From: Arthrinium phaeospermum | Taxonomy: Eukaryota > Ascomycota > Sordariomycetes > Amphisphaeriales > Apiosporaceae | Length of the DNA stretch: 64,000 nt | Assembly: GCA_006503535.1 (NCBI GenBank) | Contig: QYRS01000003.1 | Location: 2,356,001-2,420,000, forward strand | Reading direction: 5' to 3' | Part shown: piece by piece, positions 45,854-58,515 of the stretch | Position numbering within the stretch: the stretch's first letter is position 1 | How the letters are laid out: each line of letters opens with the position of its first letter | Program-made: the position numbers and the translations under genes | Notes under the pieces: model-generated | The model's database searches: none | What the model saw: only the letters and a program-made list of their open reading frames with translations | Told to the model about the DNA's origin: nothing

Positions 45854-46952
45854 GTTCGCAGCCGCGGGCTTTTTTCCCAGCAAGGTCAGAAATTGACTGA
45901 TGCAATTCGAACTTCGAGATTCGGCTTTCAGTGAGCACGGCCGGCGGCCTTCGTGGCGAGTGCCTCACCCAAAGTCGTGCCAAAACGGACGAGGGTGCGG
46001 CGATGACTAGGTATCCCTAAGGCTGCCGTAGCTCCTGCCCGTAAGTTGGAAATCTAATGGAAAAGGCGATGTCTGTCACCTCGGTGCGGCTGCTATCGAG
46101 TCTTCAGAGTTTGCAGCCGCGGTCTAGGCTGCTTAAACGTATGCCGGGGAATCCGGACATGGTAAGCAGACTATAAGAGGCAGGTTACAAGACGAACAAT
46201 AAGAAGTAATAATAAAGAATCCTAAGCAAGAATAGGCCCCTGGATCAACCCGAGACTGGACGTGGAGGAATAAATATGTGTTAGCAGGAGTAAGACCCCT
46301 GGTGCCCAAGGTTACCTGAAAGGAGGCGTTGCGCACTAGATTCTACGACGCTGACGGTTCCGTTAAACTAACGAACCTAGCCTAGAGCATGAGCATAGAC
46401 GTTGGGCGGAACGACGGAAGAGTCACCTGAGGTCAAATTACCTGGAGAGGAGCGAGAGTGTTTCGCAGTTGTGGTTGACATAAGTAATGGTAAATAAGGC
46501 GATGAAGCAATATGAAGCTAGAACGCGAGGTCTGTCTCAAATCGGAATCCAAAGGTTTGTTGAATTCGTCCAGCCTAAGGAGCGTCTGGGTTTGATCCCT
46601 TGAGGATGGCTTCCCGCGAGTAAGGATGTTTGTAGTCTGGAGAGGAACCCTGAGACATTTGGATTCCAACTGGCCGGATATCTTTGACAAAAAGCTTGTG
46701 TCGAACTAGCCCGACCTTCATTTCGAACTTAACTCCCATATGGCATCCCCAAACGGGCAGGCCCGCAAGACCGGCACTTAGCACCGTTATTCCTTCCCTC
46801 GGCTTGAGCCACAAGTCCCGATCCTACCTGGCCTCAAACCCAATTCCTCCTTTGGCTGCCATCCTTCCATGATGCTATTCTCCTGTGCCTGAGGCGAATC
46901 AACAGGCAACTAGCACCTAGACCACCAGTGAGTGCAACTCCTCTCCCACCGT
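45854..46952. other. Spacer with an ORF-poor, possibly transposon-derived segment
   Basis: 46140-46560 has a base texture unlike its surroundings, no useful open frame, and an imperfect inverted repeat at 46356-46377. It could be an old transposon or LTR remnant, but I found no terminal repeats or target duplications. Confidence 0.3.
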
Positions 46953-47441
46953 TTATGCCTCGAGCCAACTGCCAATGAGGCCGCACAGCCCAAGTCCAAT
47001 GAATACCGGAGCCTGTGGAAACCCGGGTCCACCAAACTCCGGATCCAGTCCCATGGTTCCGGGAAACAGGATGGCCGCCACTCCAGCCGCCCAGTATATG
47101 GAGCCCGTGAAAGCGCTCATACCCATATACTCGCGCCTCAGCCGCGGGGTGAGGGGCTTGCGCCAAGTGTAGAAGAGCGTGGCAACCCCAAGGATGACCG
47201 ACAGGCTGATGGTTTGGGCGTTATGGAACCTGTACCCCAAACAACGTGAAACACGTTATCAGTAAACGAACTTACATGAGAGGAATCCGGACGTGGGTTT
47301 TTGGAGAGATGCTGGCTTGCTTACTTACTTTGCATGGGGTGGCCAATTGGGGTTCTGCATATGCGTGGGGCCCATGTCTGCCAGGACGGCCCCGAAAAGC
47401 AGACCGATCGAGTCGATCGTGAGGAGCACGCGACCAAGCAT
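46953..47441 (-). CDS. Small four-helix membrane protein of a fungal family (DUF6640-like)
   Basis: Minus-strand exons 47441-47329 and 47229-46953 join to 129 aa, the split codon giving Lys in HAKFHN. Four hydrophobic stretches are visible: residues about 3-23, 45-62, 75-95 and 108-125. The loop after helix 1 carries THMQNPNWPPHAKFHNAQT, a motif I associate with a widespread fungal family of unknown function (probably DUF6640; from memory, so tentative). No catalytic motif is visible. Its promoter is shared divergently with HSP60, about 1.1 kb away. Confidence 0.75.
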
Positions 47442-48542
47442 GGTTGATGTTTGCTTTCGAGTATCGTATTATTATTCTTGTAAAGTATAAGGTTTCTTTT
47501 GGATGTGGGCTCCGGAATATGTTCACGATTGCGTAATGGCAAGAGTTGAAACCTACCTACAGCACACGTATATATACGCCTGCTTTCGACGCTATCTACA
47601 GCCTAGCAGTTCAGCTGAAAGATGCACCCGAATACCTTTTGTCAGCCTGGAATTCGGACATGCCAAAAGCCCGAACCCAGGCGGAGGTCGGCGGTGGGTG
47701 CGGTCAAAGGTGGATCTCCGCAGTCGACAAAGACACCACCGCGCATTACCACGGCCGACGAGTTGGCATAATACGGGACATATAACAGCCCGGGGGAACC
47801 ATGTATTACAGCACCAGCAAGACCAAGAGCGTCAGCAAGGGCAACATCATGACCAAGAGCACGACCTAGATGCAAGACTCCAACGGTTGTATTAGTTCTA
47901 GAGCAGATTTTATTATAAGATTTGATGTATCATAAGGTGTAATCATCTGAATGAAGAGATATCTGTATAATCCGTCAATATCCCCTTCTGCGTCTAGGTT
48001 GTATGAAGCTGATCAGCTCCAAAAAGTGAACTCGGCCAAAGAAGGCTTTAGGGCGGAGCTCCTCCCTTCCTTCTGTCCGTAGCTAAACGATTCTTCAGTT
48101 CTGCTACTTTTACTAGATATCGCGCACAGTAGGCGCTGTAGTGGATATCGCATTGGAAATGCCGTTCGACATTACTAATAAGACTGCAACATCGAGCACC
48201 TGGCACCTGGGAGTCTGGGACTAGGCACTAGGTATGGGGTCTCTCTGGTCAATCCGATGCTGATGTTCCACGATTTTCTATGGTGGGGGTGCACAGACCG
48301 ACTAAGCCCGAGCGGGTTAGTGTCGCAATAGCTGTCCTCGGCTGTAGGCCGATTCCTCCGTTGGGACCAAATTTTCTACAGCTTCGTCACGAACCTCCAA
48401 ATAAAGGCGAAATCCTCTTCCCAATCCCCATCACATCTGACTTTCAAACGTCTTCTCCTCCCTCTTACCCCAATTCCCTCTCCGCAAACTCCACGTCATC
48501 TCTCCTTTTCTTGTCATTCCTATACCTACCTAATATCCAGAG
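47442..48542. other. Divergent promoter region between the 4-TM gene and HSP60
   Basis: No gene supported. Scattered TTC/GAA half-sites occur (for example TTCGTCACGAA near 48383), but I see no clean three-unit heat-shock element. The last 120 bases are C/T-rich. Confidence 0.45.
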
Positions 48543-50443
48543 ATGCAGCGTGCTTTGTCTTCGCGGGCCCGAGCTTCGGCTCTGTCCACTGCTGCTAAGT
48601 ACAGACTCGGTAGCTCCTCACAACAGCTCCGATTTGCGCACAAGGTTCGTTGCTGCTCAGCCTCTTATCCCCCAATTAGATCTATCGTCATGCTGATAAA
48701 GAGGAACAGGAGTTGAAGTTTGGTGTAGAAGGCCGTGCTGCTCTGCTGGCCGGTGTCGATACCCTCTCGAAAGCCGTTGCCACCACACTTGGTCCCAAGG
48801 GCCGCAATGTCCTGATAGAATCCAGCTACGGCTCGCCTAAGATCACCAAGGGTATGTTCATGCAATAATTTGTTGATTGGTCTAAGTATATGCCATTCCT
48901 CAAGAGCTCGACTGACCTGTTTATATTAGATGGTGTCACCGTTGCGAAGGCTATTACTCTCAAGGACAAGTTTGAGAACCTCGGTGCCAGATTAGTCCAA
49001 GATGTTGCCTCGAAAACGAACGAGTCCGCCGGTGACGGTACCACCAGTGCCACCGTTCTGGCGAGCGCCATCTTCGGCGAAACCGTGAAGAACGTTGCCG
49101 CCGGCTGCAACCCTATGGACCTGCGCCGCGGTACCCAGGCGGCTGTCAACGCCGTTGTTGAGTACCTCCAGAAGAACAAGAAGGACATCACCACCAGCGC
49201 AGAGATTGCCCAGGTCGCTACTATCAGTGCCAACGGCGACACTCACATTGGCAAGCTCATTGCCAACGCCATGGAGAAGGTCGGAAAGGAGGGTGTCATC
49301 ACCGTCAAGGAGGGCAAGACCATGAACGATGAGCTCGAGGTCACTGAGGGCATGCGCTTCGACCGTGGCTTCGTGTCTCCTTACTTCATCACCGACGCCA
49401 AGACCCAGAAGGTCGAGTTCGAGAAGCCCCTGATCCTGCTTTCCGAGAAGAAGATCTCGGCTGTTCAGGACATCATCCCCGCTCTCGAGGTCTCCACCCA
49501 GCAGCGCCGACCCCTTGTCATCATTGCTGAGGATATTGATGGCGAGGCTCTTGCCGTCTGCATTCTGAACAAGCTCCGTGGCCAGCTCCAGGTTGCTGCT
49601 GTCAAGGCCCCTGGCTTCGGTGACAACCGCAAGTCCATCCTTGGCGATCTGGCTGTTCTGACCAACGGTACCGTCTTCTCTGATGAACTTGACATCAAGT
49701 TGGAGAAGGCTACCCCCGACATGCTCGGCTCCACCGGCTCCATTACCATCACCAAGGAGGATACCATCGTCCTGAACGGTGAGGGCAGCAAGGACAACAT
49801 CGCTCAGCGATGCGAGCAGATCCGAGGTGTCATGGCCGACCCCACCACCTCTGAGTACGAGAAGGAGAAGCTTCAGGAGCGTCTTGCCAAGCTCTCCGGT
49901 GGTGTTGCCGTCATCAAGGTTGGTGGCAACTCCGAGGTTGAGGTCGGCGAGAAGAAGGACCGCTTCGTTGATGCGCTGAACGCCACCCGCGCGGCCGTCG
50001 AGGAGGGTATCCTGCCCGGTGGTGGTACCGCTCTCCTCAAGGCTGCCAGCAACGCCCTGAAGGGTGTTGAGGCCGCCAACTTCGACCAGCAGCTCGGTAT
50101 CAACATCATCAAGAGCGCCATCACCCGCCCCGCTCGCCGTATCGTGGAGAACGCCGGTGAGGAGGGCTCTGTTGTCGTTGGCAAGATCATGTCTGAGTTC
50201 AGCGGAGACTTCAACAAGGGCTTTGATGCCTCCAAGGGCGAGTACGTTGACATGATCGAGGCCGGTATTCTCGACCCCCTTAAGGTCGTGCGTACCGGTC
50301 TGGTTGATGCCAGCGGTGTTGCCTCGCTCCTCGGAACCACCGAGGTCGCGATTGTTGAGGCGCCCGAGGAGAAGGGCGCTGCCCCTCCTATGGGCGGCAT
50401 GGGTGGCATGGGCGGTATGGGCGGCATGGGTGGTATGATGTAA
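48543..50443 (+). CDS. HSP60: Mitochondrial chaperonin HSP60
   Basis: Exons 48543-48644, 48710-48851 and 48930-50443 join to 585 aa. The protein forms the double-ring folding chamber of the mitochondrial matrix, with Hsp10. An Arg/Ser/Ala-rich presequence of about 33 residues ends at RFAHK. Group I chaperonin blocks are intact: [22 protein letters not shown], the nucleotide-site [20 protein letters not shown], and the C-terminal GGM repeat tail. The introns use donors GTTCGT and GTATGT. Codon use is strongly biased to C-ending codons, as in highly expressed genes. Confidence 0.98.
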
Positions 50444-51858
50444 GAAGCATACAAGCGTGATTTGTTTTTGACATTGTACCAAAAAAGGGCATCTGGCTTT
50501 TGGAGTTAAAAGGAACGGACGAGCGCCGTGGGCTTGTGAACATCTCCTCTCTTCGCCTGTGTACCCCTATCTGTATATATTACATGTTGATATCCCGTCG
50601 GCGTTGCAGAGCTGTATAGTATTAGTCTAGAGAGGACCTTGGCTAAACATGAGAGCATGCATTGATGATCAAAACCCTGGCTGCATCTGAAGCATGACTG
50701 CACGTTACTGAATTGGCACGAAGGATGAGTAATCAGGAGGGTGCCTAGAATCCGAAAGCCTCGCTAGGCCAGTCCTTTTCGACTAATATCTATTGACTAT
50801 GTAGGTAGGTAGGCACCTATGCCAAAGTCTTTGTCAGGTCGACACGTCCGCACGCCTACGTAAAATGTATACGTAGGTAGCTAGCTATGTACATGTTATT
50901 AACAAGGTGGCCGTCGTGCTGACTCGTAATGACGCAAGAAGGCTACGCGTCTGGTCAATATATAAGTATTAAGTCTACCCAAGCTATAGGTGCCTACCCA
51001 GGCAGCACTATTTGGAGGGATTCGCGCTCTGCCTTGGTGCTGTGTTGTCGTTGTGATACATTTGTTTGGAAAATCTTATGATCTCTGGGGCTGAACAGAG
51101 CACAGGCCAGTGTGGCCCAAATTGCTAAGGCAACGACCACTTGTCCCCTGCCTTTCTGCCCACTCGTCCAACCCACAGCGTCACATTTGTTTCTTACCAC
51201 TTTGGTCGGGTTGCTTGCCTGCTTTGCTTGGGTGCTTGGCTGTCCCAGAAAGACGGCCCAAAGTCGACCCCACCAGGTCACCGACCGACAGAGAGCTGCC
51301 TTGGTCTTAGTACTCGTAGTGCTGTTGCGTTGCTCCCCATTACCCCTCCAACGTAGCCTGCCCAGCGCCCAGCCCATACATAACCCGACTTTGGACTTGT
51401 ACCTTTTGGAGGGGGGGCCGACAGCAAGAAAGAGAGGAGACCCAGCAAGCAAGAAAGACAGACAGAGAGAGACGAGCGAGCCCACTCTTCCGCCTCTCCA
51501 TATGCGATTGATTGCGACCACCTGGACTTGGGACTAAAAACAACTCTTTCACTCTTCCACCTGTCTAACCTACCTTTTACCGCTCAACTCCAAATTCACC
51601 TACCCATCAAGCCCGACAGGCGGCAGAAGCATCTCCTTGCTATTGTAAGAACTCCTCGCCTGCCCAACCCAAAATTTCACCTCGCTCAAATTTTCCCTGC
51701 ACCATTCCGCCCCCGTCCCGACCTCCCTTCCTCGTCCACACTTGCTGGTCTGTCTCTCCTGAACTACCCCGCTAACCGTCGCCCTTCTGCTTCATCAACA
51801 GCCCAGTCAAGATCGACCAGAAGAGTTTCTTTTGCGCAACAACACATTCACTGCAAAA
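50444..51858. other. HSP60 3' region and cofilin promoter/leader
   Basis: A GTAGGTAGGTAGG run lies near 50800. The region 51530-51840 is C-rich and purine-poor, typical of a long fungal 5' UTR. Overlapping frames of up to 175 codons on both strands have no protein character. Confidence 0.5.
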
Positions 51859-52711
51859 ATGGTAAGCTGCGCCCGGTCAATCTGTGCCCAATTCGTCAAT
51901 GCAATGCTAATCCCGCTCGTCTGTAGTCTCAATCAGGGTTCGTCTTTCACCTTTGTTTCGCCAGAGAATGCCGTCCTGTTGTCGTGTGCTCGTGATGCTT
52001 TTGTCGCTGCTACCCCCGCCGAGACCAACCGACTTTGCGGCACACGATACACAGCGAGATAGCCTGGCACCTTCGCGAAGAAAGCAATAGAGTTTGCGCT
52101 GACTCTTTACCCACAACAGAGCTTCCGTCTCGCAGGAGTGCATAACAGCCTTCAACGACCTCAAGCTGAACAAGAAGTACAAGTACATCATCTACAAGCT
52201 GTCGGACGACAACCGTGAGATCGTCGTCGAGGAGGCTTCGGACGACAAGGACTGGGAGAACTTCCGCGGCAAGCTCGTCAACGCCACCACCAAGTCCAAG
52301 AGCGTATGTTTGGTTCGGGTCCCACATGTCTCCTTTACCGCTAACCATGACGCAACCAGGGTTCCGTCGGCAAGGGTCCCCGCTACGCCGTCTACGACTT
52401 TGAGTACAACCTCGCTTCCGGCGAAGGTGCCCGCAACAAGATCACATTCATTGCCTGGTCGCCCGATGATGCCGGTGTCATGGTACGTTACCTATCGGCC
52501 ACCCCACGGCCACACCCCCAGCCTTGCCATCCCAAGTCCCCACCCGCGAACTAACCCTTCTATTCTGCAGGCCAAGATGGTGTACGCCTCGTCCAAGGAG
52601 GCCCTGAAGCGATCCCTTAACGGCATCGCTACTGAGCTGCAGGCCAACGACCAGGACGACGTTGAGTACGACACCGTGCTCAAGATCGTCAGCAAGGGTC
52701 TTGCCGGTTAG
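51859..52711 (+). CDS. COF1: Cofilin (actin-depolymerising factor)
   Basis: Five exons, 51859-51861, 51927-51937, 52120-52303, 52360-52482 and 52571-52711, give 153 aa. The first exon holds only the ATG and the second 11 nt, so the start is easily missed. The protein severs and depolymerises actin filaments in the cytoplasm. ADF-homology features are present: an N-terminal Ser-rich MSQSGASVS, KYKYIIYKLSDD, GPRYAVYDFEY, the KITFIAWSPDDA actin-binding helix region and KMVYASSKEALKR. Length and architecture are standard for fungal cofilin. Confidence 0.96.
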
Positions 52712-53118
52712 GAGTATGACACAACAACACACCCAAAGAGATACCAAGAACATAATGGATGAACTGAGATCTCTTGCGTGATACAAAGTTGCAGCTGGAG
52801 CATATGCTGTGCGGGAAGTCTACGACGTTTACGAAACCAACCCCCCAGGCGGCCACTTAACGACTGAAGATTGGACGGCTAGGCTCTTTGCCTGTCTGCT
52901 ATAGGATGGAGGCAATGTGGAAACCGTGGTCAAGTTGGGTTCTCTCGAGGCGGCACAAGTTTCTAGATTTGATGTTGGTTGGGGAGGGCCAGTCCCTGCA
53001 CTAGAGAAAACAAAAACAACCTCTTCTTCACCCAACGCTGGAATGTAGAGCATAACAATTGCGCTTGCCCCGGCATTTTTTCGTCAATTCATTACTGGAT
53101 CTCAACTTATGCTTTTTC
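52712..53118. other. Convergent 3' UTR region
   Basis: Between the ends of cofilin and the Get5 gene; no gene. Confidence 0.5.
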
Positions 53119-53975
53119 TCATCCCTTTGCTTTCCAAGCCGACTGGAACGTTTCGAATACTTTCGTAGCCTCTTTCTCGTCCCGTATCCGTTGGAGTAGG
53201 AATCCCTTAAGATCGTCCCAAAACTCGGGCGACTCCAGAGTATCGGAGCCACTAGTACCCTGGGCGACGTCAGCCTGAGCAGCTTCCGCAGTCTTGGGGG
53301 TGGACGCAGCCGCCGCCACCGCCGCGCCTCCCATCACCATGACGCTGAACTCGAGCGTGGTCGGGCCGCCCTCCTCGGCCAGCTCCTTAAGGACCTTGCT
53401 GTCGACAACGGGCTTCTTCTTGTAGAGCATCTTGATCTTCTCGAGGGCGACGTTGCCGGCCAGCTGGGCGGCCACGGCGGCCTTGAGGTCCAGCATCGAC
53501 GTGTTGGGCGTCTGCGTCGTGAGCTTGAGGTCGAGCGGCGGGTTGCGCAGCGACTTGATAACGACGGTGAAGGAGCGCTCGGAGCCGGGCGGGCCGCTGG
53601 CGCCGGCGCCGCCGCGGCCTTGGGGCTTGCTCATGGGTTTCGGGGGGCGGGGGAGGGTGTACTGTTTGCAGTTTGGACGGTTAGTCAAGTTGTAAAGAAG
53701 ATATATGAAATATATGACTAGAGAGAGGCGCGCATGCAGGATGGGGTAGAACGTACGGCGCTGCGGGCTGGGTAGCTCCGCGGGTCCTCGACGTGGTCGG
53801 CCGACAGCTTGACGGGCCGGCTGTCGAGCGCGGCGAGGAACTGCTTGGCGAAGGTGGCTTCCGTCATGGTGGCGAGGTCGCGCGGGTTCGTGCTCAGGGT
53901 TGGGAAGGGGTAAGAGGTGTAGAGGGTTTCGGGCGGGGGCGGCGGTCTCGTCGTGCTGGTGTTGTTACTGGCCAT
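53119..53975 (-). CDS. GET5: Get5/Mdy2-like factor of tail-anchored protein insertion
   Basis: Minus-strand exons 53975-53757 and 53661-53119 join to 253 aa (yeast Get5 has 212). With Get4 and Sgt2, Get5 hands tail-anchored membrane proteins to the Get3 ATPase. Residues about 30-65 (TEATFAKQFLAALDSRPV) look like the Get4-binding helices. Residues about 95-165 form a ubiquitin-like domain (FTVVIKSLRNPPLDL, EKIKMLYKKKPV). After an Ala/Thr-rich linker the C-terminus FWDDLKGFLLQRI matches the homodimerisation domain. The start ATG was chosen because the N-helices follow directly. The gene converges on cofilin. Confidence 0.85.
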
Positions 53976-55969
53976 ATAATGCCGGCTGGGTGTGTAGGGG
54001 TAGGTAATGTAAGATAAGGTAGGTGCAGGTCGAGAGAGAAATTGTGGATGTTGGGTTAGCGACAAGCGAGTGATGATGATGATGTTGCTGCTGCGGCTGG
54101 AGTGGTGGGGGTGGGCTCTCTCTGTCAAGCTGCTGCTGCTGCTGGCTGCCAGCTAACCTGTTCCCAATTCCTCGGTTAGGTGGGGTGTTGTGGCTAGGGC
54201 CTCTTCTTTGTGGCTGGGGACTACTGTATATTAGTTACGCACGTGGGGAGACGGGAAGTTGTTGGTCTTTTCGCATTTCTTTTTGAGAAATGGATTTTAT
54301 GAAGCAGACCTGGAAATGACTGGGGAGCAAAAGGCACATTGGTGATGGCAGTCTCTTCACGATCTCGTTTTGCCACTCTTTCATATCAGTGAGCCTGGCT
54401 AGTCCTGAATACCTACATACTTGCTTATCCTAATAGACATTCCTTTCTGGTAGTATGGAAACCAGAAGGCATGAATCAAGAGAAACGAACAGTTCCTTTT
54501 CCATCGTCCATCTCAAAGCGATCTTGCCTGGAAGCTCTTGTGACAGAACTTGAAGGCAAGATCGCCCAAGCATGGCAAACTTATGTGGAAATCCGGAAAC
54601 AAAAAGGAGAGACGCGCCAGGGCAGCAGATGACTGACGCTTCGTTCGGGGTGCAGGATACTATTTGGATTCTTATATGATACAAAGATCGGGAAAATTCG
54701 TAGCATTCGGTCCGCCTTTGCTTGGTATACAAATGACATTGGGGTGGAAGCATGCAACCCGTAGTTCAAACTGCAGATTCCTAGTCTCTAATTGCCAATT
54801 TGACATATCACGAGCAAGATTGACACATAGCTGGAGCATATAGAGGAGAATGTCCCTATAAAGGATGATATCATCCAGCCAAGTTGTACATTCGCCTCCC
54901 AGTCTACTGCCATCACTGGCGTGGTTTGAAGGATGCGGCCGCATCCAAGGCTGGTGGCTAGCAGGAGACGGGCCATGAAAAAGAAACCCTATACACTGTC
55001 TAGGGCTCGTGTCTTGGCGATCTAGGTAGGCTTGAAGTGCCATGCTGCTGGCCTAGAAAGGAAATTAACGTTCTCCTGTCTGCTGCATCTACCACGTATT
55101 CAAAGTCATTCCAGGCCCGGGAAGGGGCTTGCCGCCGGAGTGGTCAACATCCGGGGTAAGCTAGCGGCTGGCTAGTTCATCGCGAACCATCTTCTTTAGG
55201 CAGGACTATTGGAAATTGCGCTTTCTTCATTGGTCCCGTCTTGCCATCTAGCCGGGACCTGTGCCTTGCAGACTGTCATCCGGTGTCCCTTTACCAAGAT
55301 TCCGGGAGACGGCGCGATAGTTTGTTTTGAAAAAGATCGATAGGCAATCTGAGTGAGAATGGTTGCAAGTATAGTCCAATCGCGATCGTAGCGAGATATA
55401 CGCAGTACCGAGATGGCAGGTAAAGCTCGCTGTCGTGTCTCAAATGACAGCGATCTCAAGACAGTATACATGCTGCACAGAAAAGACTCCATTGAAGACC
55501 TTGGCCACTCTTGATCTTAAGCGCGTGAACAAGTGTAAAGGCTACGGTTCAGAGAGCAGCGCTACAGCCATGGGGAATGTAGCTAGCTAGAGAGAAATCC
55601 CTACATTCTTGCTTGCTTGTTACTGGATTGGGAGCTTGTCTTTGTTGAGAGACAACCTGGTTGGCAGACACCATCGCAAGCGCCCCGCGATCGTCATCAT
55701 CGCTGACCTTCACCTAGCCCGCGTCCTAGCCGGCTATCCTGCCTTCCGAACTAGACCTGCAGCTTGAAATGGCAAGAGATTAGAAAGGAGAATACAGTGG
55801 AAGTACCGATATACATAGAAAAAGCATGAAATTAGAGAGTCTATAACATGGAGGCATTGTCCGCTGCCTGTCAAAGACAATTATTCCAGCTCTGTGTGCA
55901 TTTATCTTCTCTCGATATCTCCCCAAAGACTATAATCCATTCGCATCACATACCCCTCAAACAAACAAC
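53976..55969. other. 2 kb intergenic region
   Basis: Get5 promoter, spacer and leader of the GPI-protein gene. Frames up to 123 codons on the minus strand lack family resemblance. No repeat or RNA gene is recognised. Confidence 0.45.
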
Positions 55970-57077
55970 ATGCGTTTCTCCAAGATTGCCACCGTGGCCG
56001 CGGCTGCCACTATCGCCGAGGCCCAGCGCCCCAAGGATACTTCCATCTGCGACTACTACACCACTGCCCTGTTGAAGGAGAACACAGCCAAGAACCAGTT
56101 GACTCTTCTGACTCTGGTCGTCAACACCGTTGTCATCGGCAACTGTAAGTTTTCTTTAGGGGTTTATCCCCAAGTAGTCCCCTAGACACAAGCTGGTGGC
56201 AGTCGCTCACATAGTATCCTCCATAGACACCATGCCCAATGTCGGTATCAAGGTTCCCGGTATCCTGGCTGCCGGCAAATACGAAGGCACCGATGTCAAC
56301 CTCATGCCTTACTTCACCGGCGAGCTGGCTTCCAGCAACCGCGGCAACAAGGCTGTCGCCATCAACTTCCTCGACGGTGGTGCTGCCGAGCCCCTGATGA
56401 AGAACATGCCCGCCAACGACATGAACTCCAAGCAATAGTAAGTCATACATACCTCATGCCTGATATAACCATGATCTGTGTACACGATCGATGGCTGACC
56501 GATGTCCCTCTCCAGCTTCCTCCTCACCCACCTGTACCAGTTCTTCGGCTCCCTCCTGGGCTGCTCCGAGCAGGGCATGCCGGGCTTCGACGCCTACACG
56601 GCCGCCAGCTCCATGTATAAGGTGCACAAGTTCATGGACCTGAACCCGGCCGAGGTCGGCTACTTCATCCAGCAGGTCGGCATGGCGGCCGCCTCGTTCG
56701 GCGTGGCCGAGGACGACGTCAAGGCCGTCGGCACGGCGCTCAACTCCCTCTTCGGCTACCGCTGCGCGCCCCCGGCCACCGCCATCAAGGCCCAGGGCCC
56801 CCAGCTGCAGAGCATCTGCATTGACGGCGCCTGCCCCATCTCGCCCATGGCCAACGGCACCTGCGACCCCGCCTACGAGCCCGTCATGGCTCCCATGAAC
56901 ACCACCTCCAACAGCACCCAGGCCGCCCCCGGCTCCCAGGGCACCGCGACCATGTCCGGCAGCGGCATGATGCCCACCATGTCCAGCATGCCCAGCTCCG
57001 TACCTACGGCTGGCGCGGCTGCTTACGGTGTCAGCTTCGCCGCTGCCGCCGCGGGTGTTGCTGCTTTCCTCATCTAA
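55970..57077 (+). CDS. Secreted GPI-anchored protein of unknown function
   Basis: Exons 55970-56144, 56227-56437 and 56516-57077 join to 315 aa. Residues 1-19 (ending IAEAQ) are a signal peptide. The ectodomain contains SICDYYTTALL, LLTLVVNTVVIGNYT, VAINFLDGGAAEPL and LYQFFGSLLGCSEQG, blocks I associate with a conserved ascomycete family without an assigned activity. Several Cys (CDYY, GCSEQG, YRCAPP, SICIDGACP, GTCDP) probably pair. The last 60 residues are Ser/Thr/Met/Pro-rich with N-glycosylation sites, then a hydrophobic AAAAAGVAAFLI tail preceded by small residues, a GPI-attachment signal. It should sit on the plasma membrane or cell wall. Confidence 0.85.
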
Positions 57078-58515
57078 ATCGACTGTTTGTTCCGTGGTGT
57101 TGAGGGTAGTTTGCAACCCATCAATCATTGTGTAACTAGCAAATGGGGCTTTTATGTACATACCAATTTTATTCGCCGAACACTTAACTTTTTAATCATT
57201 AATGACGCCCGCAAGCCTTCCTTGTGTTGCACATGGCTGTATAAACTGTAGGGATGACGATTGATGTGAAGTGGTTGGTAACGTTCCATGTTGCTATTAA
57301 TTGACTGCTGTAGTGTCACCAAATTGGAGCAGTTGCTGGTGGAGGTCCGTCCTTAGCTCTTGCTATTTTCGACCACCTTCAGCCCTACACTGGCAGACTG
57401 GGTATGCCATATACCGTTTGCACATCGTTTGCTCACCAACTTCCTGCTGTGAAAAGTGCGGACGAATCCCGGTCGCTTATTCAACATCCGATATCGACTT
57501 GGCAGATGGACTATGTGATCCGAAGTTGTTACCCGCCGTGGCAGTACGTTAGACGGACCGTTTCCCATGCCAACATGTCTTGTCCAAGCAGGTTTGGACT
57601 ATGGTCCTAAAAATACTGATCAACACCAAAACCTACTGCAGCTACAAGTCACCCGAGCGATTGCCGAGCCTCCTGCGATTTTGACCCTGTCAATCCCGCT
57701 GATCCACCTACCCAAACCGCGATCCGTGAGCCATTCTCTGCAGAGTCTAAGCCGCTCGCCAACGACTGTTGGTATGCAGTGAGACTCGGGCTGCATGATA
57801 TCCCGATTCTTCCGTGGGAAAAGCAGGGCTTGGCGCTCTGGGGCCCAACTCCCGAATGGGACGATACATCCGCCAGAAGGTTGGCTCGCCATCATGCCAC
57901 CAGTGCAGAACAGGAAGCACCGAACATGGGGAGGCTGTCCGATTGTGCGGTTGGTGTGGTAAGATCCTATGCTTATGTGGACGAGAAATGCAACCCCGCC
58001 CTCACCCACCATCCGGATAGGGACGAGCTTGGGGGCTGTCAACACAAAGCCTGTCCGTATCCGTGAACCCCATTGGCGCGTTGGGCATCGTGCAGGTCTC
58101 GATATTGCCTGGGCCACACACACTCACTCAGTCCCTACTCGGATTGGTGTGGCATTGTCAGAACAGAGTAAGAAGACCATGGGTGCGCTATTGGATTTGC
58201 GCATACCGTATAGTACCCATGGGCCAGACCAGACTATGGCATTTGGTTTGGCCATGGGGCGAGTGGGATGGACTCTGCAAGTGTGGTGCATACATACCTA
58301 CCGGCCATGCTCATTCATACAGGGAGGTACTTCATATCCCGCGTGAGTCGAACTCTCCCAGCCTAGAGAGCTCCCCCTTCTTTGGTATTCATATACACGA
58401 TTGACAGACTGAATACCACCAGGTCGCAGTGCTACGAGATGGACACGTTCAGAGTCGCGCCATGATTCATTATACTTCTATCACCGAAATAAGCGAATAG
58501 TTGTTGATTTGAGCC
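57078..58515. other. Intergenic region with an unconfirmed open frame
   Basis: A plus-strand frame of about 150 codons (about 57617-58066), containing WYAVRLGLHDIPILPWEK, lies opposite a 167-codon minus-strand frame (57620-58123). Neither has a proper start context, splice partner or recognised family. The rest is UTR or spacer. Confidence 0.35.

Noticed and set aside
48992..50482. 496-codon minus-strand frame
   Set aside because: It is the antisense shadow of HSP60, produced by C-rich third positions, with no family resemblance.
50994..51537. Overlapping 141-175 codon frames on both strands
   Set aside because: They lie in the cofilin promoter/leader and have no protein character.
56454..57161. 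235-codon Gly/Ala-rich minus-strand frame
   Set aside because: Antisense of the GPI-protein exon.
57620..58123. 167-codon minus-strand frame opposite a 150-codon plus-strand frame
   Set aside because: Neither strand shows a start context, introns or family similarity; mentioned only in the intergenic entry.
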